Assembly (NCBI GenBank): GCA_030589835.1
Contig: JAUUZS010000344.1
Coordinates: 1-5,312, forward strand
Origin: Cyclobacteriaceae bacterium
Lineage (GTDB): Bacteria > Bacteroidota > Bacteroidia > Cytophagales > Cyclobacteriaceae
Direction of reading: 5' to 3'
Length of the DNA stretch: 5,312 nucleotides
Every line of letters starts with the position of its first letter. The first letter of the stretch is position 1. The notes under the pieces were generated by a model that saw only the letters and a program-made list of their open reading frames with translations, did no database searches and was not told the origin of the DNA. Made by a program: the position numbers and the translations under genes. Shown here piece by piece: positions 1-5,312 of the stretch.

Positions 1-2016
1 AATTTCACTGACCTCTCCACCACTTTAATTGATTCTGAGGCCAATGAAGTGCTTATTTCCTATCAACCGATTGAAAGGAAACTGCAGGAAAATCTCCCCG
101 AAGTGGTGGATAAACCTCCGCTGCCTGAAGATATTTCAACCGTCGAAGAATTATTTTTAACGGGTAGCAGGATGGAACAGTTCTACAAAGATCCAAGGGA
201 TTATTACGAAGAAGCGCTTAAACGCGACCCCAACAATATCAGAACCAATACAGCAATAGGAAACCAGTTGCTTAAAAACGGAGATTATAATGCCGCAAGA
301 AACTATTTTGCACGGGCAGCAAAACGCATCACACATGATTATACCCGACCATCAACTTGTGAAGCCCTTTACCTGCAGGGATTAACACTAAAAGCCCTTG
401 AGCTTTACGATGAAGCTATAGATACCCTTTTCCGTGCGACCTGGGATAATGCGTATCATTCAGCTGCCTATTTCCAACTGGCTCAGATTTCATGCATAAA
501 AGGTGATTTTGAAAAAGCGCTTCATCAAATCAATGAATCACTTTCTACCAATATAAAAAATACCCGTGCAACCGGCTTGAAAGCTTCAATTCAACGAAGG
601 CTAGGTGATTATAAAGGGGCAAGTGAAACTCTAGCGAATATTCTCAAAATCGATCCCCTTAATTTTAGGGTAGGAAATGAAGTTTATTTGATTGCAAAAG
701 AATCTGGTAATGCCCGGGAAGCAGAAAAAGAGTTGGTTTCATTATCTAAAAAAATGAGGGATTTTGATCAGAATTACCTTGAACTGGCTGATGGGTATCT
801 TAATGAAGGAATGCTAAGCGAAGCAGAAGATGTTTTGCTCCGTTATAAAGGCGAGAATCCAATTGTTCAATATTATATGGGATATATTCAAGATAAATAT
901 GGTAACAAAAACCAGGCTGAGCACTTTTTCAAAATGGCTCGGGGACTTTCAGAAGATTATTGTTTCCCCTACCGCCTTGAAACAGTGAAAGTGTTGAAAA
1001 CAGCATTAGTCTATCATGAAAATGATGGGAAAGCAAACTATTACCTCGGCAATATTTTGTACAATAAGCAGCCTGCTGCAGCGATCGTATATTGGGAGAA
1101 GGCAGTGCAGCATGAGCCGGAATTGGCCATGGCATATCGAAACCTGGGTTGGGGGTATTATCGTCATGATGAAGATTTTCAAAAAGCGATTCCTTACTAT
1201 GAAAAGGCGATTTCTTTTGATAATAGTAATGCCATTTTTTATACTGAATTGGATAGGTTATATGAATTAAATAATAGTCCGATTGACAAGAGGTTAAAAA
1301 TATTTGAGGGTAATAATGAGATGGTCGAAAAGCGTGATGATGCTTTTGTCCGTCAAATAACGGTCCTTACCCTGGCAGGAAAACCGGATAAATCAGTAGC
1401 ATATTTGAAAGGGAAGGAATTTAGCTATCGTGAGGGAAATTCACAGGTACGCGAGGTCATTATTGATTCACAATTATCATTGGGAATAAAGTATTTGGCA
1501 GATAAAAAATATCAGAAAGCACTCGATCACTTTTTGTTGGCTCAGGTGCCTGATGAGGAAGCGGGGAGTGCCAGATCCGGCAACAGGGATATTCAGGTGA
1601 ATTATTATATTGGGCTTGCTCATGATTTGCTTATGAACAAGCAGGAAGCCGAAGCTTTCTATACATTAGCCGCAACAGTTGAAACATCTGGCGGAGGCAG
1701 GGGCTTTATGAGTTATTACCAGGGATTAAGTTTTCTCAAATTAAAAGATAAATCCAAAGCCACCGAAATTTTTAATTCCCTGGTGGCAAATGGAGACAAG
1801 CAACTTAATTCAGCATCAGGAGATGAATCCGATTACTTCGCCATATTCGGGGAACGAGAGAATGAAAATACCCGGCTTTCAATGGCACATACCATAAGAG
1901 GATTGGGCAATAAGGGGCTTGGTAAAAAAGGACTGGCTACCGAAGATTTGGAAAAAGCCGTTGAATTATCAGTTAGCAATTTGTGGGCTAATACAGAATT
2001 AAAGATTAAATTTTAA
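1..2016 (+). CDS. DUF5107-type tetratricopeptide-repeat protein, C-terminal part (5' end outside window)
   Basis: The reading frame is open from the first base and ends at TAA 2014-2016, giving 671 codons. The GTG at 49 is an internal valine codon, not a start, because family-like sequence already runs through it. Codons 20-55 (SYQPIER, then KPPLPEDISTVEELFLTG and MEQFY) match the linker that normally follows the DUF5107 domain, so that domain itself should lie upstream. Codons 69-420 hold helical TPR-like repeats, for example around 78-112, 123-148, 155-183, 189-218, 345-373 and 377-407, with the usual G-Y/D-A spacing. Further TPR-like pairs follow at about 487-515 and 532-600. DYFAIFGE at 611-618 and the final repeat at 630-660 resemble the usual C-terminus of the family. 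No membrane segment is visible in this part. TPRs normally mediate protein binding, and no catalytic motif is seen. The role is unknown; the rhamnosidase gene downstream on the same strand suggests a link to glycan use. I am confident of the TPR call and fairly confident of the DUF5107 assignment. Confidence 0.85.
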   Translation, partial: NFTDLSTTLIDSEANEVLISYQPIERKLQENLPEVVDKPPLPEDISTVEELFLTGSRMEQFYKDPRDYYEEALKRDPNNIRTNTAIGNQLLKNGDYNAARNYFARAAKRITHDYTRPSTCEALYLQGLTLKALELYDEAIDTLFRATWDNAYHSAAYFQLAQISCIKGDFEKALHQINESLSTNIKNTRATGLKASIQRRLGDYKGASETLANILKIDPLNFRVGNEVYLIAKESGNAREAEKELVSLSKKMRDFDQNYLELADGYLNEGMLSEAEDVLLRYKGENPIVQYYMGYIQDKYGNKNQAEHFFKMARGLSEDYCFPYRLETVKVLKTALVYHENDGKANYYLGNILYNKQPAAAIVYWEKAVQHEPELAMAYRNLGWGYYRHDEDFQKAIPYYEKAISFDNSNAIFYTELDRLYELNNSPIDKRLKIFEGNNEMVEKRDDAFVRQITVLTLAGKPDKSVAYLKGKEFSYREGNSQVREVIIDSQLSLGIKYLADKKYQKALDHFLLAQVPDEEAGSARSGNRDIQVNYYIGLAHDLLMNKQEAEAFYTLAATVETSGGGRGFMSYYQGLSFLKLKDKSKATEIFNSLVANGDKQLNSASGDESDYFAIFGERENENTRLSMAHTIRGLGNKGLGKKGLATEDLEKAVELSVSNLWANTELKIKF

Positions 2017-2035
2017 AATCCAAAGATCGGTGTGC

Positions 2036-2059
2036 CTACAGGCAATAGTGGGCTTGTAG
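2036..2059 (+). other. Predicted hairpin just after the TPR gene stop codon
   Basis: The arms CTACAGGC (2036-2043) and GCTTGTAG (2052-2059) pair over 8 positions with one G-U wobble and an 8-base loop. The hairpin begins 20 bases after the TAA. It is followed by purine-rich sequence, not a T-tract, so it does not look like a standard intrinsic terminator. It could protect the 3' end of the upstream mRNA or be a chance structure. Confidence 0.35.
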
Positions 2060-2092
2060 CAGAGGAAAGAGAAAGACAATTTAATCCACTGT

Positions 2093-2155
2093 ACGAATTG
2101 GTATTTATATGAAAATCCCTAGTTGAAGGGAATAATGCAATTCGTTATTTTATTC
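2093..2155 (+). terminator. Possible terminator or regulatory stem: long inverted repeat followed by T-rich run
   Basis: ACGAATTG at 2093-2100 is perfectly complementary to CAATTCGT at 2138-2145. Inside it, TATT 2102-2105 can pair with AATA 2131-2134, and CCCT 2117-2120 with AGGG 2127-2130 around a 6-base loop. A T-rich stretch (TATTTTATTCTT) begins directly after the outer arm. This nested structure could end transcription of the TPR gene. The outer arms could instead be two operator half-sites for control of the rhamnosidase gene. The stem has large internal loops, so the terminator reading is tentative. Confidence 0.3.
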
Positions 2156-2158
2156 TTG
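2151..2158 (+). promoter_or_regulatory. Weak candidate -7 promoter box for the GH78 gene
   Basis: TATTCTTG matches the Bacteroidota -7 consensus TAnnTTTG except for one base. It would put the transcription start near 2165 and leave a leader of about 29 bases before the ATG at 2194. No good -33 TTTG is present at the expected spacing; the nearest TTG (2123-2125) is about 25 bases upstream, slightly too far. In DNA this AT-rich, such a match can arise by chance. Confidence 0.22.
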
Positions 2159-2193
2159 ATGTTGTTATTTTTATAAAAAAAACAATAAGTACA

Positions 2194-5100
2194 ATGAAGC
2201 GATATCATCACTTACTAATCCTTTTCATATTATTATTTACTGAGGCCTGTTCTGAAAAGATAAATCCTGAATTTCATGCTGCGAACCTAAATTGCGAATA
2301 CATGAAAGAGGCGGTGGTGGCCAAAGCATCACCCCGGTTTAGCTGGGAGATCATTTCAACTCAAAACATGCAGAAACAAACTGCCTGGCAACTAATTGTG
2401 AGTGATGAATTGGAGGAGATTGACGCTGCCAATGGCAACACTTGGGATAGTGGAAAAACAAAAGGGGATGAGACTTTCGGCATTAAATGGCAAGGGAACA
2501 AACTGCAATCCTTTACAAAGTATTATTGGAAAGTCAGGGTGTGGGATCGTGACGGAAACGTTTCGAATTGGAGCGAAACAGTGAGTTTTATAAGCGGTTC
2601 ATTCGATAAAATGGACTGGAAAGCCAGCTGGATTGGCGATCAGCCGGAAGTGCCTCTTGAGTATCCCTTATTGTACAAACACATTGGCTATTTGAGCGCT
2701 TATACGGATCAGCCAAATGAAGAGAAATGGGTGCAAATTGATCTTGGCGACATACAGGAGTTTGATAAAATCAAACTATACCCTTCCGACAATAACAAAC
2801 GACGCATCAAAGACTATTATTTCCCACCTTCTTATCGCATTGAAGTGAGCAATGACGCCAAAGAGTGGAAACAATTTGTAGAGGTGAATAAGGGAGCTGC
2901 TCTAAAAGGCAAGCCTGTAGCACACACATTGGATAATGCTCAAGGACGCTATGTCCGTTTTGTAGCGACAGAATTAATAAAATACAAGCATAGGAATCAT
3001 GATCCTGAAGATCATGGGGATCGAACAAAACTATTTGCATTTTCTCTTGCCGAGCTGGAGGTAATCAAGGATGATAAAATCGTTTCCTTAAACAGTGCCG
3101 TGACCTACAAAGATGCGCTGATTAAGATCGACCGCGAAGATGGTTATGATCCCGATATGTTAACAGATGGTATTACGGACACTCCTCCGCATCCAAAACA
3201 CAGGGCGATTCCGCCATCGCCTTTATTGCGTAAAACAATTGAACTGAAGGAGAAACCGGTGAAGGCAATTGCCTATGTGTCTGCATTAGGGGTGTATGAG
3301 ATCGCTTTTAATGCGCAATCACCCGACCACCGGGTGCTGGCTCCCGAATGGACCGATTACAACAAACGCGTGCAATACCAGGTATTTGATGTCAGCAGTA
3401 TGCTTCATGCCGGAACCAATGTAATTGGCGCACAGCTGGCCGATGGCTGGTATGCCGGCATGCTGGGGCCTGTTCGCTGGAGTCCTTATTTCCCGAAAAG
3501 AGGGGTTTATGGAATTAACCGAAGGCTCTTTTTTCAGATGGAAGTCGAGTATGCGAATGGTGAAAAGGAAATGATTGTCAGCGATGATTCTTGGAAGATT
3601 TTCAATGATGGGCCACTTCGCCTTGCAGATAACTTCCTGGGTGAAACCTACGATGCCAATAAAGAAGTAGAAGGATGGCAGCAGGCCGGCTTTGACGATA
3701 CGGATTGGGACAACGTTGTGATCGATCAGCAAGTGGACATAAATCTTGTTCCACAGGTGAATCAGCCTATTGAAGTGGTAGAAACCCTGGCCGCCAAAAG
3801 TGTGACAAAGACCAAAGAGGGGCATTATATTTTTGATATAGGGGAAAATATTGCGGGTTGGTGCAAGATAAACCTGGAAGGCAAAGCGGGTGACCTGATT
3901 GTACTTCAGCATGGCGAAATGCTTGATGAGGATGGGGAACTCTACACCGAGAATCTTGGAATGGCCATTCAGACCGATACGGTTATTTTGGGGTCGACTG
4001 GAAAACTTGAGTACGAACCACGGTTTACCTATCACGGGTTTCGATTTGTGGAAGTCCAAGGCTTGCGTGCCAAACCGGATAAAAGTATCCTGGTGGCGAT
4101 GGTTGTGGCTTCGGATCAGCCGCGTACGGGACATTTTGCTTGTTCCAACCCCATGCTCAACCAACTTTATAAAAACATTAACCGCTCGCATGTGAGCAAT
4201 ATGCATGGCGTGCCAACGGATTGTCCACAGCGTGATGAACGCTGCGGATGGATGGGCGATGTGTATATATTTGCACAAGCCTCCATTTTCAATCGCGATA
4301 TGGCTGCTTTTTACAACAAATGGATCATTGATATAATGGATGCTCAATCAGAGCGTGGCACATTTCCCGACATTGCCCCACATCCTTTTGCCTATGAAAA
4401 GCATTTCACCAATGCCCCGGGCTGGGCCGATGCAGCCATTCAGGTGCCGTATATCCTTTATCTCAATTATGGGGACAAAGAAATTATTGAAGACCATTTT
4501 GAAGCTTACGAGAGATACATTAATAACATTCACAAGAGCAATCCGGGATTGATTTGGAAAAGTGGAATGGGCAATAACTATGGCGATTGGCTAAATGGAA
4601 ACACACTTAAAGCTGAAGGTTTCCCCAGAACAGGAGCACAAATCCCTTCTGAAGTTTTTTCTACCATTATGTTTTATAATTCAGTCAATAACCTATCTAA
4701 AATGGCCAGTGCCATTGGGAACGCTAAGAAAGCCGACTATTATGCTGAATTGGCGTCGAATATTAAATTGGCTTTTGCTAAAGAATTTATAGATGCCGAA
4801 GGTGAAATTGAAGGTGATGCACAGGCTTGTTATGCTTTGGCGTTGTTCTACGAGATCTTTCCTGAAGAGCTGGAAAAGAACTTTGAAACAAGAATGATTG
4901 ATAAATTTATCCCTTATGATGGCCGCATGAATACAGGCTTTCATTCAACCTTGCCACTTATGAAAGAACTGGTGAAGCGAGGTTATGCTGAAAAAGCTTT
5001 CCAGCTACTCGAAACAACAGAATTTCCATCCTGGGGATATTCCATTGAGCAAGGGGCGACATCTATTTGGGAGCGATGGAATGGGTATGTGAAAGGCCGC

Positions 5101-5312
5101 GGGCTTCAGGGTGCCGGAATGAACTCCTTTAACCACTATGCTTTTGGAGCCGTTGGCGAATGGATGTACGAAAATATTCTTGGCATTCAACCTGATTACG
5201 ATTCACCCGGTTTTAAGCACTTTATATTGAAGCCTATTCCTGGAGGCACACTCACCTGGGCCAAAGGCAGCTATCACTCGATAAGTGGTAAAATAGAGGC
5301 CGGTTGGAAAAA
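2194..5312 (+). CDS. Alpha-L-rhamnosidase, glycoside hydrolase family 78, lipoprotein with discoidin-like insert (3' end outside window)
   Basis: The frame is open without interruption for 1039 codons and runs off the right edge. ATG 2194 is the only plausible start after the in-frame TGA at 2110. Residues 1-19 look like a lipoprotein signal (basic start, hydrophobic 7-15, Cys19 after TEA). Domains in order are: N-terminal beta-sandwich 30-148 (ASPRFSW 45-51, WKASWIG 142-148); discoidin-like insert about 160-291 (WVQIDLG 179-185, RYVRF 252-256, LAELEV 285-290); rhamnosidase N domain about 342-530 (LAPEWTDY 382-389, GWYAG 418-422); concanavalin-like domain about 545-625 (FDIGENIAGW 547-556); six-hairpin catalytic domain about 640-993; and the start of the C-terminal sandwich from 997. 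The DCPQRDER motif gives Asp676 and Glu682 (expected general acid), with Asp689 following. ATSIWERW gives Glu960 (expected general base), and MNSFNHY gives His981. By family knowledge the enzyme is an inverting hydrolase releasing terminal alpha-L-rhamnose, probably outside the cytoplasm. The glycan substrate cannot be read from sequence. Perhaps 60-100 C-terminal residues are missing. Confidence 0.95.
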   Translation, partial: MKRYHHLLILFILLFTEACSEKINPEFHAANLNCEYMKEAVVAKASPRFSWEIISTQNMQKQTAWQLIVSDELEEIDAANGNTWDSGKTKGDETFGIKWQGNKLQSFTKYYWKVRVWDRDGNVSNWSETVSFISGSFDKMDWKASWIGDQPEVPLEYPLLYKHIGYLSAYTDQPNEEKWVQIDLGDIQEFDKIKLYPSDNNKRRIKDYYFPPSYRIEVSNDAKEWKQFVEVNKGAALKGKPVAHTLDNAQGRYVRFVATELIKYKHRNHDPEDHGDRTKLFAFSLAELEVIKDDKIVSLNSAVTYKDALIKIDREDGYDPDMLTDGITDTPPHPKHRAIPPSPLLRKTIELKEKPVKAIAYVSALGVYEIAFNAQSPDHRVLAPEWTDYNKRVQYQVFDVSSMLHAGTNVIGAQLADGWYAGMLGPVRWSPYFPKRGVYGINRRLFFQMEVEYANGEKEMIVSDDSWKIFNDGPLRLADNFLGETYDANKEVEGWQQAGFDDTDWDNVVIDQQVDINLVPQVNQPIEVVETLAAKSVTKTKEGHYIFDIGENIAGWCKINLEGKAGDLIVLQHGEMLDEDGELYTENLGMAIQTDTVILGSTGKLEYEPRFTYHGFRFVEVQGLRAKPDKSILVAMVVASDQPRTGHFACSNPMLNQLYKNINRSHVSNMHGVPTDCPQRDERCGWMGDVYIFAQASIFNRDMAAFYNKWIIDIMDAQSERGTFPDIAPHPFAYEKHFTNAPGWADAAIQVPYILYLNYGDKEIIEDHFEAYERYINNIHKSNPGLIWKSGMGNNYGDWLNGNTLKAEGFPRTGAQIPSEVFSTIMFYNSVNNLSKMASAIGNAKKADYYAELASNIKLAFAKEFIDAEGEIEGDAQACYALALFYEIFPEELEKNFETRMIDKFIPYDGRMNTGFHSTLPLMKELVKRGYAEKAFQLLETTEFPSWGYSIEQGATSIWERWNGYVKGRGLQGAGMNSFNHYAFGAVGEWMYENILGIQPDYDSPGFKHFILKPIPGGTLTWAKGSYHSISGKIEAGWK

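Larger units (their letters stand above)
2017..2193. other. Intergenic region between the TPR gene and the GH78 gene
   Basis: This 177-base AT-rich gap has no convincing coding frame. In the frame of the downstream gene, TGA at 2110-2112 is the last stop, and no ATG, GTG or TTG codon follows it before the ATG at 2194. The gap contains two inverted repeats (2036-2059 and 2093-2145), a T-rich stretch (2146-2175) and an A-rich leader (2173-2193). No Shine-Dalgarno-like GGAGG precedes the ATG, which is usual for Bacteroidota. The length and content suggest that the second gene may have its own promoter rather than relying only on read-through. Confidence 0.7.

Noticed and set aside
44..51. ATG at 44 and GTG at 49 as possible starts of the first gene
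   Set aside because: ATG 44 is out of frame. GTG 49 is in frame, but the frame is open to base 1 and family-typical sequence begins right at this point, so the true start is upstream of the window.
929..1270. Short open frames on both strands within the TPR gene
   Set aside because: Both overlap a continuous TPR-coding frame and give products without recognisable domains.
2998..3016. Perfect inverted repeat CATGATC-CTGAA-GATCATG
   Set aside because: It lies inside the coding sequence of the discoidin-like domain. A 7-base arm pair with a short spacer is expected by chance about once in a region this size when several spacings are allowed.
3319..4347. A 342-codon open frame on the minus strand
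   Set aside because: It lies wholly inside the GH78 gene, whose plus-strand frame carries family motifs along the whole stretch. The minus-strand product has no recognisable domain. It is a shadow of the coding sequence.
2194..5312. Possible frameshift or broken rhamnosidase, suggested by many short plus-strand frames over this region
   Set aside because: Reading frame 1 codon by codon from 2194 to 5312 shows no stop, and all GH78 motifs occur in order in that single frame. The gene is intact within the window and only cut by the window edge.
1..5312. tRNA, rRNA, CRISPR arrays, insertion sequences or attachment sites
   Set aside because: No spaced direct repeats, terminal inverted repeats with a transposase, cloverleaf-like segments or rRNA-like stretches were seen by eye on either strand.

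Overview
The window holds two same-strand genes, both cut by its edges, separated by a 177-base gap. AT-rich DNA, an A-rich leader without a Shine-Dalgarno sequence ahead of the second gene, and two protein families common in polysaccharide-degrading Bacteroidota (a DUF5107-type tetratricopeptide protein and a large multidomain GH78 lipoprotein) point to a Bacteroidota host. A narrower placement is not supported.

Bases 1-2016 carry the C-terminal 671 codons of a large tetratricopeptide-repeat (TPR) protein. Its sequence matches what I know of the region downstream of the DUF5107 domain, and its true start lies upstream of the window. Bases 2017-2193 are non-coding. They contain a hairpin shortly after the stop codon, a second and longer inverted repeat followed by T-rich sequence, and a weak match to the Bacteroidota -7 promoter box. 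Bases 2194-5312 carry the first 1039 codons of an alpha-L-rhamnosidase of glycoside hydrolase family 78. It has a lipoprotein-like signal peptide, a discoidin-like domain inserted in the N-terminal part, the usual GH78 beta-sandwich domains, an intact (alpha/alpha)6 catalytic domain, and the beginning of the C-terminal beta-sandwich. Its stop codon lies beyond the window.

The simplest reading is part of a carbohydrate-use locus. The rhamnosidase, probably periplasmic or surface-anchored, removes terminal alpha-L-rhamnose from a plant, algal or microbial glycan or glycoside. The DUF5107/TPR protein has no established function, and its presence suggests, without proving, a role in the same glycan process. 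I found no transposon, CRISPR array, RNA gene or clear sign of a new defence or mobile system. The most notable points are the unexplained DUF5107/TPR neighbour, the discoidin-like insertion in the enzyme and the structured gap between the genes.
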